The position numbers and the translations under genes were made by a program. From contig MU646544.1 in the NCBI GenBank assembly GCA_026770585.1, positions 498,947 through 510,190 on the forward strand: DNA of 11,244 bases. Direction: 5' to 3'. The notes beneath the pieces are model-generated. The model was not told the DNA's origin and made no database searches. It worked only from the letters and a program-made list of their open reading frames with translations. This stretch comes from Baffinella frigidus. Lineage: Eukaryota > Cryptophyceae > Cryptomonadales > Baffinellaceae. Within the stretch, counting starts at the first letter, position 1. Each line of letters starts with the position of its first letter. Shown here piece after piece: positions 6,201 through 10,983 of this stretch.

Positions 6201-9200
6201 GAGACTCGGCGCCGAGACTCGGCGACTCGGCGCTCAGAGGTGATGAACCCGGCGGGCTCAGCGCTGATGTGGAAGGATGGTGAGGCGGGAGAGTGATGAT
6301 CACACTGTGAGTGTAACACAAAACACCAGATCACGAAGCTCAACCAGAAACTTTCAAGGGTAAGACGTACCTAAAATTGACGACCAGCCCTTACAGATCT
6401 TAAAATCGACGATCAACCCTCACAGGAGGAGCAAATCGTCGATTTTAAGATCTCAGATCCACCTGGCCATCCAGCCATCCAGTCGAATTCGACTGGATGG
6501 CCGAAGAAAATGGCCAAACAATGGTCGATTTGCTCCGACCGTGGGGGTTGGTGGTAGGGGAGCACCTTGAGGCGTTCATGCTCGTCGGTCGGCGGCTTAC
6601 CGTAGTCCACGAGCTTCAGCACCTGCCCCAACGCAGGCCCGTGCTCTTGTCAGAGTTCATAGGGAAACTCCTGAAAAGTTCGGTAGTTTCCCTACGGATT
6701 TAGGTAGGACCTACCTACCGTAGGCCGTAGGGCTCTTATGACCAAAATATCCTAGGATTTTGGCCTACGGTAGGAGGTCCTAGGCAATGCCGTGGGAGAA
6801 ACTATCGAACTTTCCAGGAGTACGACTAGAGTGTGTCCGACACACTCCCACTTGTCATCAACACCGTTCGTCCACCAGCGTTAGCATCTGCCCCGAGCCG
6901 GACCCGAGCGGGTATCTGAGAGAGAAAAGTGCGTTCGTGACGGACCGGACCCAAGATGACCACCATGTATTCCGTTCTGTGAAGGCCTTGTGTTTCAGTG
7001 CCACGCGCAAGGCGCAACTTGGTTACAGGCGAGGCATTTCGCGGGGGGGGGGGCAAATAGGAAAAAACTGAAACAGAGCTAGTTGTGCCCTGCGAAGCGT
7101 CCAGCGACCCGGCGCAGACCAAGTCTTAGCGCCTCAGATTATAACACCCAAAAACCTCAGGTTTTCGCGGGGGGGGCAAGCACCGGCCCGTCGCCCGAGT
7201 GGCCCACGAGACTCCACGAGTACTTGTGGTCGAACCCCGCGAGGCACCTGCGCGCGTGGCTTTGCGTCAACCCCTCGATTTCATCTCGAAAGATAACTGG
7301 ACCAGTTCCCTACGTAGCGTTTTCATTTAATTAGGAGGCCTAATGAAGTTTACTACGCCCTAACTAATTTCTCCTATTGAACCTCCGACTGAAAAGGAAG
7401 TGATTCAGTTATCTTGCGAGATGAGATTTCATCGCGTCAACTAGCGGAACCTATTTCGCAGGGCATCCGTCGACCAGGATTTCCGGTACAGATCCCGGTA
7501 TTACCGACTTGCCTATTGGTTTGTTTAGGGGTTGGGGTTTGGGGTTCGGGGGTTACTCCATGAGCAAGACAGCCATCTGGCAGCAGCGCTCCAGCCGCCT
7601 GTCCTCCGAATTGAAGCGGTACATCGATCCGGACACGTCCAGCACGAACCTGTGCACACCACGTGTTCAACACGTGCACACCGCCGTTTGACAACACGGG
7701 TTGATGCGCACGACACGTGTTGGTGTGCACAACACGTGTGAACCACGTGGTCAAGTCCAGAACGCACCTGCTGGGTGTGCATATCACGTGTACAATACGT
7801 GCACAACACGTGGCCGCGTCTAACATGCACACGTCGATCCCGACACTCGGAGGTGATCCAGAATCAAAAGTCAATTCATAGGAGAAATCATAGGAGAGAT
7901 TACTATGGCATAGGTAAATTTACTTGTGAATCATGATTAAATCAAAAAAAAAATGTCAGAAAAGGGCCCGCAAAAGTCAATCCTTTTCATGGCGCGGAGG
8001 AGGCGCGCCGCTCCTCGCCCCTGCCCGATACCACAGGGGAGAAATCGCAATTATCGTTCGGTAGAACTGTTCAACGAGGGGACAGCTCCAACATGGCGCC
8101 ACGCCCGAGGCCCTAATCCAGCGGCAGCCCCAGAACGAAGCCCCCGCGTCCGGATTTCCGGCCTCCAGTTGACCAGCGGGGCTGGCGCGCGCGTTTCGCC
8201 GCCTCTGCGCGCAAAGACGCGGGCATCTCATAGCTGTGGCTAAGCGCTACGGGTTTCCTCGAAGAAGCGTGCCGGGAGCAGCTCTGTGGTTCCGGCCAGA
8301 GAGCAGGGCAGCCTCCTGCCGCCCATTTTTGTCGGAGCTCCCTCTCCAAGTGGAGACGGCCACTTTTGCCGGTGCTCCTCTAAGACACGTCAAGAACAAA
8401 CCTGCGGGGCGTGGACAACGCGTGGTGGTGTGCAGGGGTAGATGCGTGACGGTCGGACGTGAACACGTGGTGTGCACACCGCTTTCGTGTGCCTTGATGG
8501 CGTGAGTGTGTCTTTTGGACGGACATGTGAGTGTGGACCGTTGCGGGTTTCGTGTCCGTTCAGGGCGTGGACGTGTGCCGGTCGGACGTGAACACGTGTT
8601 GTGCACACCCCTGGTGCAGGTTCATAACCTGAGATACTTGGTGGGATTCATAACCTGAGGCGCTTGGGCTTGATCTGGGGCGCGCCGGGGTCGGGGGGCT
8701 TCGCGCCGCGCCTGCGGTACATGCCATTTACTGGACATCCATAAGGGTTGACGCCCTAATTCCGGAGTCACGCGAATTACGACATTCCGGGGGGCTTCGC
8801 ATCGCGCCTGCGGTAGGTGACTTCTAGGGTTTAGAGTGTGGTGTGCCCTCTCTCTCTCTCTCTTCCACCAGATACCAATAAAAGAAAAATAAATTTGTTG
8901 GATGTACATAAAACCGCGAAATCATGGGCGTTGCAGAGCTGTACATAATCCAGCCGAACGCGACTGAAAGCGCAAGCCAGTACAACACCAGCCACCCGAA
9001 GTTTAGCAAATCGGGATATTCCACCTGTAGTAAATTTCACCAGAGGTAAGCCCTGAGATTTTACCGCCTGGTGAAAAATCCTTTTCTTCCCCCACCCGAT
9101 CTGGTTCACTTCTGGTGGCTGGTGGCACACATGATGAACGGCAGCAGGCCGTGGATGGCATTCTGTCCACATTCGATTTATGCCAGGTTATGAAGCCTGA

Positions 9201-10271
9201 TGATGATCGAATGGAGAAGGGCGGGTGACCACCAGCCATCCCAAGTGGCTCAAATACTGCCCTGGAAGGTCTTCGATTTTACCTTGGGTCGGGGTCGGAT
9301 CCGACCCCCAGGTAAACAGAAAATGCCCCAAAGCACTATTTGAGCCACCTCCAAGGGCTAGTGGGAAGTGAGCGCACCTGCGGTAGATGAGGTGGTCGCC
9401 AGCAGCGCCGTCGACCAGCCGCGCCTCATCCAACTCCCCGTGCGTCTGTGTGCGGGTTGGCGTGTGGCCTTCAAGGTGTGGGTTTGGGGTTTGGGGTTTG
9501 GGATTTGGGGTTTGGGGTTTGGGGTTTGGGGTTCACCGTATAGCCGTTATTACCAACAGTAACAATATATGGTAATACATATATACACATTTTGTATATA
9601 TATAATATATATATTATATATATATATGAATACATATATAAATATATATATAAGTATGGCGCAGGCTTGTCTCCCCTGGGATTCGAACCCCCTACCTACC
9701 GAACCAAAACGGTCCTACTGGGCCACCAGCCAGGTCCCGTCCAACCCCCCGTGCGTCTGTTTTCGGGTTAACGGTTTTCCATTTGGGGTTTAGGGTCCGA
9801 GGGTTCCCGTTGAGCATTGGGGGAGTGGGGTGTGGGGTTTGGAGGTTGGGGATTTGAGGATTTGGGAGTTTGGGGCATCATCCAGCTCCCTGAGCGCCTA
9901 GTTGAGGGTTTGGGGGTGGGGGTCTCGTTTACGTGTTTCGGGAGTCGTATTTCAGGTGTCAAATGTCGTGTTTGGGGTTTCGTTGTTTGGGTATCAGGTT
10001 TCGGGTTCCAGGTTTTGGATTTCGGGTTTCGGGTTTCGGATTTCGGGTTTCGGGTTTCGGGTTTCAGGTTTCAGGTCCTGGGTGTCAGGTGTCGGGGTTC
10101 AGCTGTCAGGTGTCGGGCGTCAGGGTGCACGGTGTATGGGTTCGCCCCGCACCTCAGGGGGTTAGCCTCGTTAACATCGGGTTTCGGGGGGTAGGAAACC
10201 TGCAGGCGGAGCCACTCGCGTTCGGAGGCACGCGCTTCGACGCCTTGCAGCACCACCCGCAACTGCTCGAT
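3098..10271 (-). CDS. VWA8: VWA8-like protein, C-terminal 257 residues in ten exons (5' partial)
   Basis: Exons on the minus strand, 5' to 3': 10271-10200, 9445-9378, 8711-8655, 7649-7557, 7247-7184, 6622-6566, 5740-5657, 4092-4026, 3620-3574, 3262-3098 (TAG at 3100-3098). All introns are GT-AG; phases match and the total is 774 nt. Known of VWA8: a large AAA+ ATPase with a C-terminal VWA domain, mitochondrial in animals. Seen here: linker motifs EREWLRL, GELDEARLVDG and KPKRLR; then MIDAS residues DVSGSM (70-75), GHSGDG (112-117), ERLK (134-137), MSGDCTLEAT (150-159) with T155, and VLSDAN (178-183) with D181; then AYAFF, LPLGRG and the end LPEQ. All follow the family order as I remember it. 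The metal-site residues DxSxS, T and D are intact, so the domain should bind a divalent ion. The AAA+ part would lie upstream, outside the window. The identification is from memory, without a database search. Confidence 0.93.
3449..3573. repeat. Microsatellite (TGTCTG)n/(CT)n at the exon 9 donor
   Basis: On the plus strand, about six TGTCTG units pass into CTCTCT and CACACA runs. On the transcribed sense (minus) strand this is GT- and GA-rich and begins at the exon 9 5' splice site, which lies at its edge. Repeat length changes could therefore shift or mask the donor. Confidence 0.9.
3574..3620 (-). CDS. VWA8: VWA8 exon 9 in window (47-nt micro-exon)
   Basis: 2 nt + 15 codons. The acceptor is AACCAG before GAATCG; the donor is AAGAAG|GTGTGTG. 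With the G from exon 8 it makes Gly, then IEPEELGDLLISDKK, matching the YGI-P--F--IL segment of the family. The donor runs directly into a (GT)n(GA)n microsatellite. Confidence 0.9.
3633..4015. repeat. Intron 8 telomere-like heptamer array (TTTAGGG and TGTTTAG variants)
   Basis: Most of intron 8 consists of 7-bp units, including four TTTAGGG-type units near 3808 and about seven TGTTTAG units near 3846-3902, with GGGTTCA and GGGTTGA variants around them. The pre-mRNA strand is the C-rich one (CCCTAAA). Confidence 0.92.
3706..3720 (-). pseudogene. Exon 9 echo (acceptor plus start)
   Basis: On the minus strand, GAAACCAG followed by GCATCGAGCC repeats the exon 9 acceptor and first bases (GAAACCAG|GAATCGAGCC). 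It lies 95 bp upstream within intron 8, including the flanking ttccaggg context. Confidence 0.7.
4026..4092 (-). CDS. VWA8: VWA8 exon 8 in window (VLSDANL, MIDAS aspartate)
   Basis: 22 codons + 1 nt. The acceptor is TTGCAG before GTGGCGTCT; the donor is TACG|GTTTCC. It encodes VASEEADDYF then VFVLSDANLRRY, the fourth VWA strand with the second MIDAS aspartate. Four decayed copies of its acceptor and start lie upstream in intron 7. Confidence 0.94.
4366..4380 (-). pseudogene. Exon 8 echo a (VASED)
   Basis: On the minus strand, TCAG then GTGGCATCGGAGGAC repeats the exon 8 acceptor and first codons (VASEE in the true exon). It diverges after five codons. Confidence 0.5.
4416..4442 (-). pseudogene. 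Exon 8 echo b (VVSKEAVDW)
   Basis: On the minus strand, CTCAG precedes 27 nt that match exon 8 at 21 positions, encoding VVSKEAVDW against VASEEADDY. It has no donor. Confidence 0.6.
4579..4623 (-). pseudogene. Exon 8 echo c, truncated copy
   Basis: 45 nt copy of exon 8 preceded by CAACAG. It encodes VASEEADDSFVFVLS, with Tyr replaced by Ser, then meets Pro and a TAA where the true exon continues DANLRRY. It lacks the MIDAS aspartate and the donor, so using it would truncate the protein. Confidence 0.85.
4651..4719. mobile_element. Fold-back element in intron 7 with GGGCGTCC/CCTAGG repeats
   Basis: Ends gtgtgaggacg and cgttctcacac are inverted with one mismatch. The inside is built of repeated gtcctagggcgtc words, which recur to about 4757 as gtcctaggacgggcc. 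Confidence 0.55.
4774..4843. repeat. TTTAGGG units with agacccggag direct repeat
   Basis: agacccggag occurs at about 4776 and 4811, each followed by gtttaggg units. This is a small tandem duplication carrying telomere-like repeats in intron 7. Confidence 0.7.
4844..4864 (-). pseudogene. Exon 8 echo d (remnant)
   Basis: On the minus strand, CACCAG then GTGGCGTCTCGGGAGGTGGAC matches the first 21 nt of exon 8 except at three positions, then passes into CCCTAAA repeat. Confidence 0.75.
4887..5047. mobile_element. MITE-like fold-back element in intron 7
   Basis: Imperfect terminal inverted repeats of about 27 bp start ccacacagcggacttcgaag on the left and end cttcgtagcccgctgtgtgg on the right. 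The core holds acctaggaccctacggtagg, the same core as family A although the arms differ. A chance reading of the right arm gives GHSGP, which mimics a VWA8 motif. No clear target duplication. Confidence 0.8.
5217..5270 (-). pseudogene. Exon 7 echo, 3' half with donor (copy 2)
   Basis: 18 codons matching the second half of exon 7, encoding YCMSGDCTLEATAHAIKK, followed by a GTACCT donor. The only residue change is the last Glu to Lys. The upstream half and an acceptor in frame are not evident. If an acceptor exists it could serve as an alternative exon; otherwise it is a duplicate remnant. Confidence 0.85.
5360..5462. repeat. AT-rich array of cagatctgcagtaaaaa units in intron 7
   Basis: Four to five units of 17-25 bp containing cagatctgcag or cagatctacaa and an A-rich tract. 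On the sense (minus) strand each unit reads T-rich tract then CTGCAG or ACAG, which resembles a series of 3' splice sites. An ATCAAGGAG remnant of exon 7 lies just before it (around 5350). Confidence 0.75.
5500..5553 (-). pseudogene. Exon 7 echo, 3' half with donor (copy 1)
   Basis: 18 codons matching the second half of exon 7, encoding YCLSGDCTLETTAHAIKE, followed by a GTCTCT donor. It keeps the MIDAS threonine. Met is changed to Leu and Ala to Thr. Confidence 0.85.
5657..5740 (-). CDS. VWA8: VWA8 exon 7 in window (SGDCTLEAT, MIDAS threonine)
   Basis: 28 codons, phase 0 at both ends. The acceptor is CAACAG before GTGATCC; the donor is AAGGAG|GTACCA. It encodes VIQRMWAHAQYC then MSGDCTLEATAHAIKE, the most conserved part of the VWA8 VWA domain, including the MIDAS threonine. 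Partial copies lie on both sides: 5' halves upstream (5906-5924, 6004-6041) and 3' halves downstream (5217-5270, 5500-5553). Confidence 0.95.
5906..5924 (-). pseudogene. Exon 7 echo, 5' end (VIQRVR)
   Basis: On the minus strand, GCACAG then GTGATCCAGAGGGTGCGGG repeats the start of exon 7 (VIQRMWA) with two changes. A shorter echo, GCACAG|GTCATCCAG, ends at 5830. Confidence 0.75.
6004..6041 (-). pseudogene. Exon 7 echo, 5' half (VIQRMWAHAQYC)
   Basis: Identical to the first 12 codons of exon 7, with the same CAACAG acceptor. The sequence then diverges to ATCGGAGTTTCC. It has no donor at the equivalent place. Confidence 0.9.
6182..6233. repeat. 13-bp palindromic tandem repeat (GCGCCGAGACTCG)
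   Basis: Three perfect units and a partial fourth in intron 6. Because GCGCCGAG and CTCGGCGC are complementary, neighbouring units can pair in several registers and give alternative hairpins. Confidence 0.85.
6371..6537. mobile_element. Compound fold-back structure in intron 6
   Basis: Four nested features are visible. A diverged 30-bp tandem repeat spans 6371-6395 and 6401-6425 (taaaat-gacga-ca-ccct-aca). A perfect 19-bp stem pairs 6395-6413 with 6435-6453 over a 21-nt loop. A perfect 28-bp palindrome centred on gaattc lies at 6474-6501. An outer inverted pair, ggagcaaatcg near 6428 and cgatttgctcc near 6524-6534, encloses the palindrome. No coding sequence; it ends about 30 bp from the exon 6 donor. 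Confidence 0.75.
6566..6622 (-). CDS. VWA8: VWA8 exon 6 in window (PPTDEHERLK)
   Basis: 19 codons, phase 0 at both ends. The acceptor is GGGGCAG before GTGCTGAAG; the donor is CTCAAG|GTGCTC. It encodes VLKLVDYGKPPTDEHERLK, matching the family segment with P-K-ERL before the HAH-Q-C-SGD strand. The donor and the previous donor both start GTGCT. Confidence 0.92.
6667..6821. mobile_element. Fold-back (MITE-like) element in intron 5
   Basis: Terminal inverted repeats of about 31 bp start actcctgaaaagttcggtag on the left and end tatcgaactttccaggagt on the right, with a few mismatches. The core contains cctaccgtaggcc, ggcctacggtagg and an AT-rich centre (aaaatatcctaggatttt). It shares the CCTACNGTAGG core of the other fold-backs but has different arms. 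Confidence 0.8.
6822..7183. other. Remainder of intron 5 with repeated G runs
   Basis: No exon matching VWA8 is seen. A small palindrome, gagtgtgtccgacacactc, lies at about 6829-6847. The word tttcgcgggggggg occurs twice (about 7037 and 7163), the second forming the intron side of the exon 5 donor. aaaacctcaggtttt is a short palindrome near 7151-7165. Confidence 0.5.
7184..7247 (-). CDS. VWA8: VWA8 exon 5 in window (GHSGDG motif)
   Basis: 1 nt + 21 codons. The acceptor is GCGCAG before GTGCCTCG; the donor is GGGCCG|GTGCTT. It encodes CLAGFDHKYSWSLVGHSGDG followed by P, matching the YxxxxVGHSGDG strand and loop of VWA8. An eight-C run (minus strand) follows the donor closely. Confidence 0.93.
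7557..7649 (-). CDS. VWA8: VWA8 exon 4 in window (MIDAS DxSxS motif)
   Basis: 1 nt + 30 codons + 2 nt. The acceptor is GCACAG before GTTCGTG; the donor is ATGGA|GTAACC. It encodes FVLDVSGSMYRFN then SEDRRLERCCQMAVLLM. DVSGSM is the first metal-binding motif of the VWA fold, and the SMYRFN extension with RLER is typical of VWA8, so this exon carries much of the family assignment. Confidence 0.95.
7652..7850. repeat. CACGTG-rich array in intron 3 with exon 4 echoes
   Basis: Irregular repeats of CACGTG, ACACGTGT and GTGCAC words lie directly upstream (sense) of exon 4. On the minus strand, CAGCAG then GTGCGTTCTGGACTTGACC at 7767-7749 repeats the exon 4 acceptor and start (CVLDLT against FVLDVS). 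A weaker match lies at 7830-7812 (CMLDA). The array therefore seems to have grown from copies of the exon 4 boundary. Confidence 0.6.
7860..8400. other. Intron 3 interior: AT-rich then GC-rich island, no recognised gene
   Basis: 7860-7965 is AT-rich. 7977-8240 is GC-rich and open on both strands (plus 7953-8243, minus 7977-8231), starting MARRRRAAPRP from 7989 on the plus strand. Nothing in either frame resembles a known family, and VWA8 has no gap in residues here, so a coding role is unproven. It could be an inserted unrelated sequence or an exon of a nested gene. Confidence 0.35.
8450..8609. repeat. 129-bp spaced direct repeat with CACGTG
   Basis: cggtcggacgtgaacacgtg followed by tgtgcacacc occurs at 8450-8480 and again, with one change, at 8579-8609. 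The interval is rich in gtgtg and acgtg words like the array at 7652-7850. Confidence 0.85.
8621..8659. repeat. 26-bp duplication of the exon 3 donor
   Basis: ttcataacctgag occurs at 8621-8633 and 8647-8659. On the sense strand this gives two copies of CTCAGGTTATGAA, 26 nt apart. The first is the true donor; use of the second would add 26 nt and shift the frame. Confidence 0.85.
8655..8711 (-). CDS. VWA8: VWA8 exon 3 in window (KPKRLR strand entry)
   Basis: 1 nt + 18 codons + 2 nt. The acceptor is ACCGCAG before GCGCGG; the donor is CTCAG|GTTATG. It encodes RGAKPPDPG then APQIKPKRL, the basic segment that leads into the first VWA strand. The donor sequence is repeated 26 bp into the intron (see 8621-8659). 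Confidence 0.88.
8788..8807 (-). pseudogene. Exon 3 echo
   Basis: On the minus strand, TACCGCAG then GCGCGATGCGAAGCCCCCCG repeats the exon 3 acceptor context and first 20 nt with two changes. It continues GAATGTCGTAA and so ends at a stop. Confidence 0.85.
8818..9034. other. Intron 2 interior, no gene seen
   Basis: Contains one gtttaga unit, a (CT)n tract at about 8849-8867 and mixed sequence to 9034. No exon or repeat of note was recognised. Confidence 0.4.
9035..9076. repeat. Inverted repeat hairpin in intron 2
   Basis: tttcaccagaggtaa (9035-9049) pairs with ttaccgcctggtgaaa (9061-9076) with a few mismatches across an 11-nt spacer. Confidence 0.6.
9245..9348. mobile_element. Fold-back (MITE-like) element in intron 2
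   Basis: Outer ends gtggctcaaatactgc and gcactatttgagccac are inverted with one mismatch. An inner, nearly continuous palindrome around cggatccg joins ttaccttgggtcgggg and gacccccaggtaa. The whole could fold into one long hairpin. No coding sequence. Confidence 0.75.
9378..9445 (-). CDS. VWA8: VWA8 exon 2 in window (GELDEARLVDG linker)
   Basis: 22 codons plus 2 nt. The acceptor is ACAG before ACG CAC GGG; the donor is CGCAG|GTGCGC. It encodes THGELDEARLVDG followed by AAGDHLIYR, which corresponds to the conserved GELDDAK-IDG linker of VWA8. The donor context TACCGCAGGTGCG is almost repeated at the next acceptor. Confidence 0.88.
9477..9534. repeat. TTTGGGG heptamer array in intron 1
   Basis: Seven to eight units of gtttggg, one with gattt. 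On the sense strand it is a CCCCAAA tract about 30 nt upstream of the exon 2 acceptor, where a pyrimidine tract is expected. Confidence 0.9.
9573..9737 (-). mobile_element. tRNA-derived SINE-like element with pol III A and B boxes
   Basis: On the minus strand, TGGCCCAGTAGG (9725-9714) fits the A-box consensus TRGCNNARYNGG. GGTTCGAATCC (9689-9679) fits the B-box GGTTCGANTCC. The start-to-start spacing of 36 is within the range for internal pol III promoters but shorter than in a normal tRNA. The T stem has only three pairs and no matching acceptor stem, so a working tRNA is unlikely. After GCCTGCGCCATA comes a TA-rich tail of about 80 bp (to about 9573), typical of tRNA-type SINEs. No clear target duplication was found. 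The 5' end abuts an exon 2 echo. Confidence 0.7.
9738..9756 (-). pseudogene. Exon 2 echo a (next to the SINE)
   Basis: On the minus strand, AAACAG then ACGCACGGGGGGTTGGACG repeats the exon 2 acceptor and first codons (THGELDE becomes THGGLD) with two changes. The upstream gggttaacgg context also resembles that before exon 2. Confidence 0.75.
9784..9873. repeat. Degenerate TTTGGGG/ATTTGGG units in intron 1
   Basis: Scattered heptamer-like units (gggtttagggt, gggtttggagg, gaggatttggga) between the two exon 2 echoes. Confidence 0.7.
9874..9897 (-). pseudogene. Exon 2 echo b (ALRELDDA)
   Basis: On the minus strand, ACTAG then eight codons ALRELDDA, comparable with THGELDEA of exon 2, before CCCCAAA repeat. 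It is more decayed than echo a. Confidence 0.55.
9905..10115. repeat. TTTCGGG heptamer array in intron 1
   Basis: About ten gtttcgg and gatttcgg units at 10004-10078, flanked by gtttggg and gtgtcag variants. This gives open frames on the plus strand with repeated GFRVSGF, which are repeat artefacts. Confidence 0.9.
10200..10271 (-). CDS. VWA8: VWA8 exon 1 in window (linker helix)
   Basis: 24 codons, phase 0 at both ends. The acceptor is ACAG before ATC GAG CAG and the donor is CAG|GTTTCC. It encodes IEQLRVVLQG-VEARAS-EREWLRLQ, matching the predicted helix before the VWA domain in VWA8. At least eight decayed copies of this exon lie upstream, but only this one keeps both splice sites. The preceding exon is not recognised in the window. 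Confidence 0.85.
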
Positions 10272-10374
10272 CTGTGTTTGGGGATTGGGATTTGGGGTTT
10301 AGGGACGTTGTGGGGGTGGGGATGTGGGATTGTGGGATGTGGGGTTTGGAGTTTGGAGTGTAGGGTGGAGAGTT

Positions 10375-10398
10375 CAGCACCACCCGCAACAGCTCGAT
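10375..10398 (-). pseudogene. Exon 1 echo a (IELLRVVL)
   Basis: On the minus strand, ATGGCAG then 24 nt encoding IELLRVVL repeats the acceptor and start of exon 1, then diverges to AACTCTCC. Confidence 0.85.
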
Positions 10399-10481
10399 CT
10401 GCCATGGAAGACAGTGTCAGGGTTAGGGTGTGAAACCGTAGAGACTACAGCATGGACCCTGCGCCCCACACTCTACATCAT

Positions 10482-10514
10482 GACGCCTTGCAGCACCACC
10501 CGCAACTGCTCGAT
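10482..10514 (-). pseudogene. Exon 1 echo b (IEQLRVVLQGV)
   Basis: 33 nt identical in protein to the start of exon 1 after a CTACAG acceptor. It is followed by ATGATGTAG, so it ends at a stop. Confidence 0.88.
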
Positions 10515-10519
10515 CTGTA

Positions 10520-10628
10520 GATAGTGTGGGGGTTAGGGTTTGGACAGTGTGGCGTTTAGGGGTTGGGGGTTGGGTTGTGGGGTGTAGGGTTCAGGGTGTA
10601 GGGTGTAGTGTAGGGTGTAGGGTGTAGG
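10520..10628. repeat. GGGTGTA heptamer array
   Basis: gtgtagg and ttgggg units, most regular at about 10577-10628. This is a fourth heptamer variant in the locus. Confidence 0.85.
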
Positions 10629-10670
10629 GTCGAGGCGCGCGCGTCCGAGCGCGAGTAGCTCCGTCTCCTG
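10629..10670 (+). pseudogene. Inverted exon 1 echo
   Basis: On the plus strand this segment encodes VEARASERE, then TAG in place of the Trp codon, then LRLL. It is the second half of exon 1 in opposite orientation to the gene. Confidence 0.85.
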
Positions 10671-10729
10671 GATTCTGAACCCTGAACGCCAAGGGTTCAG
10701 GGTGTAGGATCCAGGAGACGGAGCCACTC
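10653..10729. repeat. Inverted repeat joining two exon 1 fragments head to head
   Basis: gagtagctccgtctcctgga (from 10653) is inverted relative to tccaggagacggagccactc (ending 10729), and the pairing continues through ctgaaccctgaac and gttcagggtgtag. The arms are about 34 bp with a short spacer. Confidence 0.85.
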
Positions 10730-10842
10730 GGGTTTAGGGCCGAGGGTTCAGGGTGTAGGATCCAGGAGACGGAGCCACTCGGGTTTAGGGCCGAGGGTTC
10801 AGGGTGTTGGATCCAGGAGGCGGAGCCACTCGCGATCGGAGG
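10693..10842. repeat. 51-bp tandem repeat, about three units, carrying the EWLRLL end of exon 1
   Basis: Units starting gggttcagggtgtaggatcc follow at 51-bp steps. Each carries, on the minus strand, GAGTGGCTCCG and TCTCCTG, that is EWLRLL (10729-10712 and 10780-10763). The third unit runs into the fuller echo at 10814-10885. Confidence 0.9.
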
Positions 10843-10885
10843 CGCGTGCCTCGACGCCCTGCAACACCACACGCAACTGCTCGAT
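10814..10885 (-). pseudogene. Exon 1 echo c, nearly full-length
   Basis: All 24 codons of exon 1 are present after an ACACAG acceptor, with Glu to Asp (SDREW) and the last Gln to Leu. The donor CAG|GTTTCC is replaced by CTGGATCC, so it has no 5' splice site. This is probably a recent copy from the 610-bp duplication. Confidence 0.9.
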
Positions 10886-10889
10886 CTGT

Positions 10890-10980
10890 GTTTGGGGATT
10901 GGGGTGTGGGGTTTAGGGACGTTGTTGGGGTGGGGATTTGGGATTGTGAGATGTTTGGTGTTTGGAGTGTAGGGTGTAGA
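10890..10980. repeat. TTGGGG/GTGTAGG repeat stretch in the second duplication copy
   Basis: ggattggggtgtggggttta and following units correspond to about 10276-10372 in the first copy. Confidence 0.7.
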
Positions 10981-10983
10981 GTT

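Noticed and set aside
9655-9740. tRNA gene on the minus strand
   Set aside because: A and B boxes are good, but the T stem has only three pairs, A-to-B spacing is short and no acceptor stem closes; a SINE fits better.
9817-10433. Plus-strand frames of 87-166 codons with repeated GFRVSGF
   Set aside because: Pure translation of TTTCGGG and TTTGGGG heptamers; these overlap the real minus-strand exon 1.
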